Source: Methylobacterium sp. E-065 (lineage in GTDB: Bacteria; Pseudomonadota; Alphaproteobacteria; Rhizobiales; Beijerinckiaceae). Taken from it: a DNA stretch of 64,000 bases. Numbering within the stretch: position 1 is the first letter of the stretch; every line of letters begins with the position of its first letter. The notes below the pieces were generated by a model. That model was not told where the DNA came from and searched no databases. It was given only the letters and a program-made list of their open reading frames with translations. The DNA lies in the NCBI RefSeq assembly GCF_022829605.1, contig NZ_JAKSYD010000100.1:1-64000 (forward strand), read 5' to 3'. Positions 29,499-38,713 of the stretch are shown one piece after another. A program made the position numbers and the translations under genes.

Positions 29499-31481
29499 AT
29501 GAAGAAGAACAAGGTGATCTCGGCGCAGGAAGCGATCGCGCTGATTCGCGAGAACGACGTTCTCACCACCACGGGATTCGTTCAGAGCTGCATCCCGGAG
29601 GCGCTGCACGCCGCCCTTGAGACGCGGTTCGTCGAGACCGGCTCGCCCAGGGGCCTGACGCTGATCATGACGGCGGGCGCGGGCGACAGCAAAGGTCTCG
29701 GCACCGGCCGGCTGCACCATGACGGGTTGCTCACGCGGGTCATCGCGGCGAATTTCGGCCGCATGCCGAAGGTCGCCAAAGCCGCGCAGGACAACCTGAT
29801 CCGCGGCTACAACCTGCCTCAAGGCGTGATCTCGCAGCTCTACCGGGCCTGCGCGGCCGGTCAGCCGGGCCTGTTTTCAAAGGTCGGCCTCAAGACCTAC
29901 GTCGATCCGCGCCACGGCGGCGCCAAGGTCAACGAGCTGACCACGGAGGACATCGTCAAACTCGTGGAGGTCGATGGCGAGGAGTGGCTGTTCTATACTG
30001 CCACCAAGATCGACGTCGCCTTCATCCGCGCCACCTCGGCGGATCCGTCGGGCAACCTCTCCTACGAGAAGGAGGCGCTGACCCTCGATTGCCTCGCCCA
30101 GGCCATGGCGGCCCGCAACAACGGCGGCATCGTCATCGCGCAGGTCGAGCGCATCGTCGATGACGGCTACCTGCTGCCCAAGGATGTGCGCGTACCCGGC
30201 ATCCTGGTCGACTGCGTCGTGCTGGCCGAGCCCGAGATGCACCGGATGAACTACGGCGTGGTGTACGACGCCGCGCTGGCCGGGGAGATCCGCGTGCCGG
30301 TCACCGGCATCAAGCGGATGGCGCTCAACGAGCGCAAGATCATCGCCCGCCGCGCCGCCTTCGAACTACCCCCGAATGGCGTGGTCAATCTCGGCGTCGG
30401 CGCGCCGGAGGGCATCTCGTCTGTGGCCAACGAGGAGAAGATCACCCCCTACATCACGTTGACCACCGAGGCCGGGGCGGTGGGCGGCGTGCTGGCCTCC
30501 GGTTCGAGCTTCGGCGCGGCCACGAACGCCGACTGCATCATCGACCAGAACCAGATGTTCGACTTCTACGACGGCGGCGGCCTCGACATGACCTGTCTGG
30601 GCATGGCCGAGTGCGATGCCGCCGGCAACGTCAACACCTCGAAGTTCGGCGGCAAGCTGAACGGTTGTGGCGGCTTCATCAACATCTCACAGAACGCCCG
30701 CACCGTCGTGTTCGCCGGCACCTTTACGGCCGGTGGGCTGGAGATCGCCGTCAACGATGGGCAGGTGCGCATCGTCACCGAGGGCAAGGCGCGGAAGTTC
30801 GTCACCCAGGTCCAGCAGAACACCTTCTCGGGTCCTTATGCGGTCGAGCGCTCGCAGCCCGTCCTCTACGTGACCGAGCGTTGCGTCTTCCAATTGACGC
30901 CCGACGGGCTGGAACTGATCGAGGTGGCGCCCGGCATCGACATCGAGCGGGATATCCTCGCCCACATGGATTTCGCCCCCGTGGTGCGGAACCCGGTGCC
31001 GATGGATCCGCGCATCTTCCGCGACGAGCCGATGGAGCTGATCTCGGACCTGCTCAACCTCGATCTGAAATCCCGCGTCAGCTACAACGCCGAGCGCAAC
31101 ATCCTCTTCATCAACCTGGAGGGCTGGTACTGCCGGGTGAAGGGCGACATGGACGAGTTGCGCATGACCATCGTCGAGGCGTGCCGGAAGGCCGGCCAGC
31201 GGGTCAACGCCGTGATCAACCACGACGGCTTCCGCCTGAACGAGAACTTGGTCGATGATTACGCCGGCGTGCTCCAGTATCTCCAGGCGAATTACTACGC
31301 GACCACGACCCGCTACGCGACCAGCGCCTTCCTGCGCCTGAAGATGGAAGAGGCGCTGACCAAGCGCGGGGTCGCCCCCCACGTCTTCGAGCGCAAGGAG
31401 GAAGCCCAGGCCTTCCTGAGCAGCACCGAGGACTTGAAGGCGCGCAAGCGGATCTCGCCGGCGGTAGCCTCGGCGGCCTGA
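29499..31481 (+). CDS. Fused acetate/3-ketoacid (propionate-type) CoA-transferase
   Basis: A 660-residue cytosolic family I CoA-transferase with alpha and beta parts fused in one chain. The catalytic motif LTTEAGAVGG (ExGxxGG, Glu as the acyl acceptor) lies near residue 325. The order and length resemble E. coli YdiF and propionate CoA-transferases, but the chain is about 130 residues longer, with a C-terminal extension beginning around VRNPVPMDPRIF. It swaps CoA between acetyl-/acyl-CoA and free acids. Start ATG 29499; upstream GGAAGG. The next gene, an MdcB homologue, follows by 127 bp. Confidence 0.88.
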   Translation: MKKNKVISAQEAIALIRENDVLTTTGFVQSCIPEALHAALETRFVETGSPRGLTLIMTAGAGDSKGLGTGRLHHDGLLTRVIAANFGRMPKVAKAAQDNLIRGYNLPQGVISQLYRACAAGQPGLFSKVGLKTYVDPRHGGAKVNELTTEDIVKLVEVDGEEWLFYTATKIDVAFIRATSADPSGNLSYEKEALTLDCLAQAMAARNNGGIVIAQVERIVDDGYLLPKDVRVPGILVDCVVLAEPEMHRMNYGVVYDAALAGEIRVPVTGIKRMALNERKIIARRAAFELPPNGVVNLGVGAPEGISSVANEEKITPYITLTTEAGAVGGVLASGSSFGAATNADCIIDQNQMFDFYDGGGLDMTCLGMAECDAAGNVNTSKFGGKLNGCGGFINISQNARTVVFAGTFTAGGLEIAVNDGQVRIVTEGKARKFVTQVQQNTFSGPYAVERSQPVLYVTERCVFQLTPDGLELIEVAPGIDIERDILAHMDFAPVVRNPVPMDPRIFRDEPMELISDLLNLDLKSRVSYNAERNILFINLEGWYCRVKGDMDELRMTIVEACRKAGQRVNAVINHDGFRLNENLVDDYAGVLQYLQANYYATTTRYATSAFLRLKMEEALTKRGVAPHVFERKEEAQAFLSSTEDLKARKRISPAVASAA

Positions 31482-31608
31482 GGCGATCGGGAGAGCCCGG
31501 ATACGGCGGGGCGCTGTTCCGGTATACGGTCGAGGCCCGTCCCGTCACGGGCGACGCCGCTGGGCGTCGCCGGGAGCCTCGACCCTGCGCCAGGATGACC
31601 GCTTCGCG

Positions 31609-32466
31609 ATGCCGCCCGTCGAGGGCCGAGGGCGCCACGACGGTTCCTGGGCCGAACACGTCGCGGCACGCGCGCATGCTGCGCTGATCGACGAGTTGGA
31701 GACCTTTCCGAAACCCGGCCTCGTCAGCCCGGTCGATTCGGGCAGCCACGACGATATGGATGCCGAGACCCTGCGGCGCAGCGCGGCGTCGCTCCGGCCC
31801 TTCTTCGCGGACCTTGCCGTGGCGGGCGGGCAGGGCGCCACGATGGCGGAACTCCGCTCGATCGGCATCCGGGCCGAGGCCGCGATGATGCGCGCCACCG
31901 GGGGGATCAATGCGCATCGCGGCGCGATCTTCTCGCTGGGCCTGATCTGCGCGGCGGCAGGTGTGATCGGCAGGACGCCTGTCCCCGCGGAGACTTATGC
32001 GGAGACGGTCGCGGCGCGCTGGGGCGCGGCGATCGCCGGCATGCCGGCATCCCCGGTGAGTCATGGAGGCCGGGTGGTCCGGCGATACGGGGTCGGTGGC
32101 GCGAGCGCCGAGGCGGTGGCGGGCTTTCCCACGATCCGGGCGATCGGGTTGCCTGCGCTGCGGTTGGGCCGCGGCCGCGCACCCGGCGACCCGGAGGCCG
32201 CGCGCGTCGATTGCTTTTTCGCCTTGCTCGCCGTGGTCGACGATACGAATCTCCTCCACCGCGGCGGTGTGGACGGTCTGGTGGCTGCGCGGGCGGAAGC
32301 CTCGGCCTTCACGGAGGCCGGCGGCGTCGGCACGCCCGGCTGGCGTGATCGCGCCATCGCGGTTCATCGCGCCTTCGTGGCGGCGCGGCTCAGCCCCGGC
32401 GGATGCGCCGATCTCCTCGCGGCGACGCTGCTGCTCGATGCCCTCGGGGCGACCTCACACGCCTGA
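31609..32466 (+). CDS. Triphosphoribosyl-dephospho-CoA synthase family (CitG/MdcB)
   Basis: A 285-residue protein with the CitG/MdcB signatures TFPKPGLVSPVDSGSHDDMD, GGINAHRGAIFSLGLICAAAG and VDDTNLLHRGG. The family joins ATP and dephospho-CoA to make the precursor of the prosthetic group of citrate lyase or malonate decarboxylase acyl carrier proteins. No citrate lyase or malonate decarboxylase gene is in the window, so its job here is open. Start ATG 31609 is the first in-frame ATG before conserved sequence; the ribosome site is weak. Neighbours: a CoA-transferase upstream and DUF3750 downstream. Confidence 0.82.
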   Translation: MPPVEGRGRHDGSWAEHVAARAHAALIDELETFPKPGLVSPVDSGSHDDMDAETLRRSAASLRPFFADLAVAGGQGATMAELRSIGIRAEAAMMRATGGINAHRGAIFSLGLICAAAGVIGRTPVPAETYAETVAARWGAAIAGMPASPVSHGGRVVRRYGVGGASAEAVAGFPTIRAIGLPALRLGRGRAPGDPEAARVDCFFALLAVVDDTNLLHRGGVDGLVAARAEASAFTEAGGVGTPGWRDRAIAVHRAFVAARLSPGGCADLLAATLLLDALGATSHA

Positions 32467-32564
32467 ACGGGCACGCCTCTTCGGTCGCATTCTCCGGGGG
32501 GCCGGCCATACCCAGATAGGGTGTCTCGCCGCCTTGCCTTGCCCTCCCCTGCCCTGGCCTCCCC

Positions 32565-33299
32565 GTGACCCTGATCCGGATCGCGCTCCTCGCGCTTGCT
32601 GCCCTCTTCATCGTGCCCGTCGCGATTTCCGCCACCCGCTACTGGCTGCGCGCCAGCGGGGATTGGCGGCTCGCCGACCGCTCCAGCGCGGGTCTTCTTC
32701 CGCAGGCCGAGCGCGAGCCGGGCGCGATCGTGCGGATCTTCTCCGCGCGCACGGTGAGCTGGCGCGGGATCGTGGCGACGCACAGCTGGATCGTCATCAA
32801 GGGACCGGGTGAGCGCGCCTATCGGCGCTTCGACTACACGGCCTGGGGACAGCCGATCTGGATCGACCGCTTCGTCCCCGACGGGCGGTGGTTCGGCAAC
32901 CCGCCCGAAACAGTGTTCGCGGCGGACGGAGCGGCTGCCGAGGCGATGCTGCCGCGGATCCGAAAAGCTGTGGCCGAGTACCGCTATGCCCGCCCCGGCG
33001 ACTACGTTGTCTGGCCGGGTCCGAACTCGAATACCTTCGTGGCCGCCGTCATGGCGGCCGTGCCGGAGATCCAGGCCAGCTTGCCGACCACGGCGATCGG
33101 CAAGGATTTTCCCTATGACGGCCGATGGATTGGCCGAACGCCCTCTGGCACGGGTGTGCGGCTCAATCTCGGCGGCTATGCCGGGCTGACGATCGGCTGG
33201 GTCGAGGGGATCGAGGTGAACCTGCTCGGCGGCGTCGCCGGCATCGACCTGCGCCGACCCGGGATCAAGCTGCCAGCCCTCGGACGCGTCGGGATCTAG
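32565..33299 (+). CDS. DUF3750 domain protein
   Basis: A 244-residue protein with an N-terminal membrane segment (TLIRIALLALAALFIVPVAI) and a periplasmic DUF3750 domain: FSARTVSWRGIVATHSWIVI, then YDYTAWGQPI-like FDYTAWGQPIW and GPNSNTFVAAVMAAVPEI. The pattern of His, Asn and Cys-less core suggests a structural relation to NlpC/P60-type folds, but this is only a guess. GTG 32565 is the start. Function unknown; it is commonly a stand-alone gene in proteobacteria. Confidence 0.8.
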   Translation: MTLIRIALLALAALFIVPVAISATRYWLRASGDWRLADRSSAGLLPQAEREPGAIVRIFSARTVSWRGIVATHSWIVIKGPGERAYRRFDYTAWGQPIWIDRFVPDGRWFGNPPETVFAADGAAAEAMLPRIRKAVAEYRYARPGDYVVWPGPNSNTFVAAVMAAVPEIQASLPTTAIGKDFPYDGRWIGRTPSGTGVRLNLGGYAGLTIGWVEGIEVNLLGGVAGIDLRRPGIKLPALGRVGI

Positions 33300-33317
33300 G
33301 GCCGATCACGGCATTGC

Positions 33318-33354
33318 GCGTCCGGAGCGAGGCGTCAGAATCCGCTCCGGACGC
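33318..33354. terminator. Bidirectional terminator between convergent genes
   Basis: GCGTCCGGAGCG (33318-33329) and its exact complement (33343-33354) form a perfect 12-bp stem with a 13-base loop between the DUF3750 gene and the mqo gene. No U-run follows on either strand, so it may work with Rho or as an mRNA 3'-end stabiliser. Confidence 0.6.
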
Positions 33355-33366
33355 AGATCGCACCGC

Positions 33367-35094
33367 TCAGGGCGCGAGGTCGTGAACCGGCTCCTTCACC
33401 GTGCCGGGATTGCTGTTGAGCACCGTGCTGCCGGTGGAAACCGGCTTCAGCACCGCACGGTCGATCTGCGGCGGCGCGGGCAGCTCCAACGCGGCGCTCG
33501 TGGCGGCCCATTCCTGCGCCACGCGATCCGGATCGTCATTCAGCTTCGTGCCGTAGCTCGGGACGATCTCGCGGATCTTGGCCTGCCATTCCGGCGTCGC
33601 CACGTTCTTGGCGAAGACCTTCTCGAGCACCTGCAGCATGATCGGTGCCGCCGTGGAGGCGCCCGGCGAGGCCCCGAGCAGAGCCGCGATGCTGCCATCC
33701 TTGGCGTTGACGATCTCGGTGCCGAGCTTCAGCACGCCGCCCTTCTGCGGATCGCGCTTGATGATCTGCACGCGCTGGCCCGCCTGCCAGAGGCGCCACT
33801 CGTCCTTCTTGGCCTTCGGGAAGTATTCGCGCAGGGCCGCGATCCGGTCATCGTCCGAGAGCATCAGCTGCCCGGCGAGGTACTCGACCAGCGGGAACTC
33901 ATCCAGGCCGACGCGCATCATCGGCCAGATGTTGCTGGTCGTGGTGGAGCTGAGGAGGTCGAGATACGACCCCTCCTTCAGGAACTTCGTCGAGAAGGTC
34001 GCGAATGGTCCGAACAGGATCACGCGCTTGCCGCCCAGCACCCGTGTGTCGAGGTGGGGCACCGACATCGGCGGCGAACCGACCGAGGCTTTGCCGTAGG
34101 CCTTGGCAAGGTGCAGCGTGGCGACATCCGGGTTGTCGTTGATCAGGAACGAGCCGCCCACCGGGAAGCCGGCGTAATCGTCGCCCTCGGAGATGCCGGA
34201 TTTCTGCAGCAGGTGCAGGGCGCCGCCGCCCGCGCCGATGAACACGAACTTGGCGTCGACGCTCTGGCGGGACCCGTCCTTGAGGTTCTTCGAGGTCACC
34301 CGCCAGGAGCCGTCCGCGTTCTTGACGATGCTCTCGACTTCCGTGGACAGGCGCAGCTTGAAGCTCGGCTGCTTCTGCAGGTAGGCGACGTATTGCCGAG
34401 TCACCTCGCCCCACTCGCAATCGGTGCCGAGCGGAGACCACGTGGCGGCGACCTTCTGCTTCGGGTCGCGGCCGTCCATCATCAGCGGCACCCATTTGCG
34501 CAGCTGCTCGGGATCCTCCGAGTATTCCATACCGGCGAAGAGCGGGCTCGCCTTCAAGGCTTCCCAGCGCTTCTTCAGATAGGCGATGTTGTCGTCGCCC
34601 CAGACGAAGCTCATATGCGGCGTGTAATTGATGAAGGAGCGCGGGTTCGTCATCACCCCGGTCTTGACCTGATAGGCCAGGAACTGTCGCGTGACCTGAA
34701 AGGCCTCGTTGATCTCGACCGCCTTGGGGATCTCGACCTTGCCGTTCTTCTCAGGCGTGTAGTTCAGCTCCGCGAGGGCCGAGTGGCCCGTGCCGGCATT
34801 GTTCCAGCCGTTCGAGCTCTCCATCGCGACCTGATCCAGGCGCTCGACCATCTGGATCGACCAATTGGGCTCAAGCTCGTTCAGCCACACGCCGAGCGTG
34901 GCGCTCATGATGCCGCCGCCGATCAGCAGGACATCGACCTTACCGTCGGCCGCGTCGGCCAGCGCGAGGGAGGTCGGCAGCGCAGCCGCTGCCAGCCCGA
35001 CCGCGGCGGTGCCGAGGATCTGTCTGCGGTTCAGAGGCAGCGCGGCCTGCGGCTGACGGTGGCGGAAGGGCGCGGTCTCATCGTCGGCACGCAT
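33367..35094 (-). CDS. mqo: Malate:quinone oxidoreductase with Tat-like leader
   Basis: A 575-residue FAD enzyme that oxidises malate to oxaloacetate and passes electrons to quinone. The FAD-binding motif [17 protein letters not shown], the [18 protein letters not shown] segment and [19 protein letters not shown] identify Mqo. Unlike the classic cytoplasmic-face enzyme, it has an N-terminal extension with twin arginines and a hydrophobic core ([20 protein letters not shown], then ALADAADG), which looks like a Tat leader or membrane anchor. Start ATG 35094; a longer frame to 35223 is Arg-rich and not conserved-looking. Located alone, convergent with DUF3750. Confidence 0.9.
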   Translation of the reverse strand: MRADDETAPFRHRQPQAALPLNRRQILGTAAVGLAAAALPTSLALADAADGKVDVLLIGGGIMSATLGVWLNELEPNWSIQMVERLDQVAMESSNGWNNAGTGHSALAELNYTPEKNGKVEIPKAVEINEAFQVTRQFLAYQVKTGVMTNPRSFINYTPHMSFVWGDDNIAYLKKRWEALKASPLFAGMEYSEDPEQLRKWVPLMMDGRDPKQKVAATWSPLGTDCEWGEVTRQYVAYLQKQPSFKLRLSTEVESIVKNADGSWRVTSKNLKDGSRQSVDAKFVFIGAGGGALHLLQKSGISEGDDYAGFPVGGSFLINDNPDVATLHLAKAYGKASVGSPPMSVPHLDTRVLGGKRVILFGPFATFSTKFLKEGSYLDLLSSTTTSNIWPMMRVGLDEFPLVEYLAGQLMLSDDDRIAALREYFPKAKKDEWRLWQAGQRVQIIKRDPQKGGVLKLGTEIVNAKDGSIAALLGASPGASTAAPIMLQVLEKVFAKNVATPEWQAKIREIVPSYGTKLNDDPDRVAQEWAATSAALELPAPPQIDRAVLKPVSTGSTVLNSNPGTVKEPVHDLAP

Positions 35095-35699
35095 GGTCGG
35101 ATCCCGATTGAAGGGCGGACGTGCTTGGCGAGCACACCCGCGGACTGACACGGACGAAATCGGCGACAGGGAATGTCCCGTGCCGGCCTTCCGGATCGTT
35201 TCCTCTGGATCGTCGCGCCACACCGGAACACCGCCCGGGGTTGGCCTGCCGCGCGCGTTGCTTCGGGACTACGCGGCACCGCCTTCAAAGGTGGATGGCC
35301 GCATTAACCCGTTTCCCTGCGCGCTGAATCGCTTGCTTTGTTATTGCCCGTACCGGACCGCGGTCCGACCAGCAGGACCGCTTCCGGGTCCGATCCGCTG
35401 GGCCGCACCGCGATCGACGACCATCGCGGGTGGCACGTTCTGACGGATCGGTGCAGCCTCTGATGGGCGTCGTCATAGAGGATGAAGCGCGGCAGGACAA
35501 TCACCGAAATTCCCCGGCTGTGGCCCGCCGATCGTTTCCCTGTTGAACGGCGATATCCGCTGATCCGGCAAGCTTGCCGCTGCAATGCGATTGCTTGCAT
35601 CGACGCTGGATCACATGCCCACCCAGCGCGCAGTCACAATCTCGACCGACGCGGCCTTGCTTTGACTGAGCCTGCAGTCTCGGCGTTGGATAAAGGAGA
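35095..35699. other. Intergenic region upstream of mqo
   Basis: About 600 bp that should contain the mqo promoter. Frames on either strand look like noise. I saw no repeat, RNA or clear promoter hexamers. Confidence 0.45.
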
Positions 35700-36245
35700 T
35701 TACGAGATTCGCTTGAATCGGATCAGGCTACGCGACGGGCGGCCCGAATTCCAGTTGGGCATGACGCGCCACGGGGTGGTGACGTTCGCGTAATCACCGT
35801 CGAGCCGGACGTCCCGCCGTTGCTCCGTGCCGACCCATTCGGGTGCCCACGCCGTCTCGACCGTCGTCAACCACTGGTCGCCTTCGATTCGGTAGCGACC
35901 GATATAGGCGACCAAACTCTTCATCAGTTCGGCACGCTCGGTATCCGTCGCGGCCGGTTTCCGGTCACTGCCCTCCAGATTGAACGCCACCCAACCGTCA
36001 GGGGTGAAGATCACGCGTCCGCGGGGCGTATTGCCCATCGCGTCGATGAGCTTGCCCGTTTCCTTGTCTTCGACCTTGTAGGAAACGAGTTCCCAGGTTC
36101 CGACGAGGCGCTCCGTGAGCGATGGGCCCGATCGATCGGCCTTGTGATCCTGCGCGTCGGCCTGTGGCGCCGCCAGCGGCAGTGCGAGGGCGGCGAGCGC
36201 CATCAGAGCGCAGCGCAAGCCTATCCGTAATTTCGTAGAACGCAT
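35700..36245 (-). CDS. Secreted lipocalin-like domain protein
   Basis: A 181-residue protein with a leader (MALAALALPLAAPQADAQD, cleavage near residue 31) followed by a lipocalin-like beta barrel of the type starting LVGTWELVSYKVEDKETGK, with GRVIFTPDGWVAFNLEGSD and IGRYRIEGDQWLTTVETAW. Such proteins are widespread in soil bacteria; ligands and roles are not established. Start ATG 36245. No operon partner is obvious: the next minus-strand gene starts more than 1.2 kb away. Confidence 0.8.
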   Translation of the reverse strand: MRSTKLRIGLRCALMALAALALPLAAPQADAQDHKADRSGPSLTERLVGTWELVSYKVEDKETGKLIDAMGNTPRGRVIFTPDGWVAFNLEGSDRKPAATDTERAELMKSLVAYIGRYRIEGDQWLTTVETAWAPEWVGTEQRRDVRLDGDYANVTTPWRVMPNWNSGRPSRSLIRFKRIS

Positions 36246-36382
36246 GTCGACGACCAGCCTATCGTAGGAACATGGTCATCCTGCGCGGCGCGGCCGTGTT
36301 GGCAAGCCCGGTGCGTGACCATCGCGCCGCCCCTGTAGCGCGCTGATGCGAAGACGGTGCTCGCGCCGCCAGCCTTTCGAGA

Positions 36383-37516
36383 TCAATTGCCGTTGCGCGC
36401 CATGCGCGTGCGGCCCCCGTCCGCCATCGCGGGCAGCGGATCCTGCGTGCCGGAGACTACGACGAGGCGCTGGACCTCACCGCGGAGGAAAGCCTGGAGG
36501 AACCGCTCGTAGTCGCGGAACGAAACGCAGCCGTTCGAATCACCGCGCGGTCCTAGCATGAACGTATGGGCCAGCAACCCGACACGGCCGTAGATCGACT
36601 CGCTGCCGCCCACGGGCGTCAGCCGGATGGCCCGCACGCCGTGAAACAATTGCTCGCGCTCGGTCAGGTCATAGGTCCCGGGCGGCGTCGGTCCACGCAT
36701 CCGCACATTCACAAGCCGCGGATCGTCCAGACCCTCGCCGAGGCCCGAATGGGCTTCGAGACGCTCGCCGCTCGGCAGCGTCACGCTCCGGGCGGCGATG
36801 TTGTAGACCGCAACGCCCCCCGTCGGGCTCGGCTCACGCGACAGGGCAAGCGGCGGAGAGATCCGCCGCTGCGGGGCCACCACGATCGGCTTGCTCTCGA
36901 GCGCAGCGTAGGCCAGCGCTGGTGCGGGTGCCGGGGACTGCTCAAGGCCGAACAGTTTCTCCAGGAACGAGCGCTCGTCTGTCGGCGGTGCCGCGGGCTG
37001 AGTCAGCGGACCATCGCGCCGGGCCATGCGCCGCTCGGCCCTTCGCGCGAGGACGGGTGCCCCCGGGCTTCGAAATTCAGGGGGACGCGGAACCGGAAGC
37101 GGCACGGTCATGGCGATGCGCGGCGCTTTCTCTGGCCCGCTCTCCAATGGCGCATCCGGAATCGGTACGGCAGGAACCGGAGCCACCGGCATCCAGGCCC
37201 AATGCGCCGGCGGGCCGTCGGCGGCTTCGGGGATCGCCTCAGCCGAAGCAAACGCGTCCGGTTCGGATGAGGATGTCACGGCCTCCGATGCCGCGGCGGT
37301 ATCGCGCGAAGGTACCGGCTGGTCGGCTACCGCGGTCGACGTGCTCCGGCTTGCCGCCGCGCTATCGGGTGCGGATGGCCGCAGATCATGATCTCGGATG
37401 CCGGATCCGACCAGGGCCATGGCGAGCGCGCCGGTGAAAACCGTCAGCGGTGCGAGACACGAACGTCGCGACCGTCTGCTGTCCTGGCCGTCCGGCGGCA
37501 CGGTATCGATCGCCAT
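36383..37516 (-). CDS. DUF2778 (Tlde1-like) putative L,D-transpeptidase, membrane-anchored
   Basis: A 377-residue protein: a short cytoplasmic part, one membrane segment (APLTVFTGALAMALVG), a long Pro/Ala-rich linker (about 45-230) and a C-terminal DUF2778 domain. The domain contains MRGPTPPGTYDL, HGVRAIRLTP and LLAHTFMLGPRGDSNGCVSF, keeping the His and Cys330 expected of the catalytic pair. Related Tlde1 toxins cut or exchange peptidoglycan stems; chromosomal anchored forms may remodel the cell's own wall. Start ATG 37516; ATG 37528 is also possible. No type VI secretion gene or immunity gene is visible nearby. Confidence 0.75.
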   Translation of the reverse strand: MAIDTVPPDGQDSRRSRRSCLAPLTVFTGALAMALVGSGIRDHDLRPSAPDSAAASRSTSTAVADQPVPSRDTAAASEAVTSSSEPDAFASAEAIPEAADGPPAHWAWMPVAPVPAVPIPDAPLESGPEKAPRIAMTVPLPVPRPPEFRSPGAPVLARRAERRMARRDGPLTQPAAPPTDERSFLEKLFGLEQSPAPAPALAYAALESKPIVVAPQRRISPPLALSREPSPTGGVAVYNIAARSVTLPSGERLEAHSGLGEGLDDPRLVNVRMRGPTPPGTYDLTEREQLFHGVRAIRLTPVGGSESIYGRVGLLAHTFMLGPRGDSNGCVSFRDYERFLQAFLRGEVQRLVVVSGTQDPLPAMADGGRTRMARNGN

Positions 37517-37918
37517 GCAGATGCCCATGCTCCTCGTCGGGCGGGGGCAGGCCGGTCCGGGATCGTCACGCTTCGACGCGTGGGACGTGCAACCAGACAA
37601 CCTGCTCCGCTCGGGCCGAAACAGCGGGTCTGAACGGGCTTTTCTGCGGCAAGTCCATGGTCGATCTAGGATCGATCAGGGCCATTTTCAGGCGCTATAG
37701 GTCTCATCAGCAAGTATTCGGCGTATGATGAGCGCTTCTGATGACTGCCTTCGCCCAGCATCTATTCCGGCACGCTGCGGCGAAAGCATCGACGGTCGCT
37801 GTCAGGATGGATACCTCGAGGCGCTCTCCGCCGAACGGGATACCGGTTCGAAGTTGGAGAGCGCATCACGGTGACGTCCGGGTCAACAGGCCCCGGACGT
37901 ATGGCTGCGAGCTTGGTT
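37517..37918. other. Intergenic region
   Basis: About 400 bp between two minus-strand cell-wall genes. It should hold the promoter of the DUF2778 gene. No gene or repeat recognised. Confidence 0.45.
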
Positions 37919-38713
37919 TCAGTCGTTGTCGATCTGGCGCCCCAGGAGCGCGATGGCGCGCTCATAGACCGGCGCGGCGTTCCAACCCTGGATCGCGGCG
38001 AAGTTCGGTTCGCCGGGCTGGTAACCCGCACCGGCACGCCACCCGTGCGCCTTCAGGAAGTTGGCGGTGGACGATAGGGCTGCGTTGACATTGTTCAGGT
38101 CGCCGGTGCCGTAGGTCAGCACGTTCTTGGGCAGGAACTGCGTATGGCCGACCTCCCCGTGCGCCGCCCCGCGGGTGCTCGGCGTCAGCAGGCCGCGATC
38201 GACCAGGGTCAGCGCCGCGTAGAGCTGGTCCGTAAAGTACTCGGAGCGGCGGCAATCGTAGGCGAGCGTTGCCACGGCCGAGAGGGTGTTGACGTTGCCG
38301 CGCACGGCGCCGAACCCAGTCTCCATGCCCCAGATTGCCAGGAGCGGCCCCGGCGGGACGCCGTAGCGCTGCTCGATCGAGTCGAACAACGCTGCGTTCT
38401 GCCGCTTCAGCACCCGCCCCTTGGAGACGATCGTCGGACCGCCGCGCTTGGCCAGGAACTGGTCGAGCGACAGCTTGAAGCTGTGCTGTCCCCGGTCGGC
38501 CGAGATCGTGGCGGTTGAATACGTTGTGTTCTGCAGCGCCGCGAGGCTCGCCGCGCTGGCCCGGCCGCGCGCTTCCTCGGAGAATTCCCGCTTCCAGGTC
38601 TCGAAGCCCGCGGCACTGTTGCCGCATTGCGCGGCCTGCGCCTGCCCGGCGCTCAAGGCGATCCCGGCGATGGCCGCTACCGCGAGAGTCTGACGCCGCA
38701 TAATGTCGATCAC
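37919..38713 (-). CDS. Lytic murein transglycosylase, MltB/SLT_2 type
   Basis: A 264-residue exported enzyme with leader RRQTLAVAAIAGIALSAGQA and a mature domain beginning QCGNSAAGFETWKREFSEEA. The catalytic Glu131 sits in AIWGMETGFGA, and GEVGHTQFLPKNVLTYGTGD matches the MltB family. It cleaves the glycan strands of peptidoglycan to 1,6-anhydro ends. There is no lipobox Cys, so it is probably periplasmic and soluble, like other short alphaproteobacterial MltB forms. Start GTG 38713, with AAGGAG 6 bp upstream; ATG 38701 lacks a ribosome site. Confidence 0.88.
   Translation of the reverse strand: MIDIMRRQTLAVAAIAGIALSAGQAQAAQCGNSAAGFETWKREFSEEARGRASAASLAALQNTTYSTATISADRGQHSFKLSLDQFLAKRGGPTIVSKGRVLKRQNAALFDSIEQRYGVPPGPLLAIWGMETGFGAVRGNVNTLSAVATLAYDCRRSEYFTDQLYAALTLVDRGLLTPSTRGAAHGEVGHTQFLPKNVLTYGTGDLNNVNAALSSTANFLKAHGWRAGAGYQPGEPNFAAIQGWNAAPVYERAIALLGRQIDND

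Noticed and set aside
33382..35148. A 588-codon plus-strand frame opposite mqo
   Set aside because: Same reason: antisense of a clear Mqo gene.
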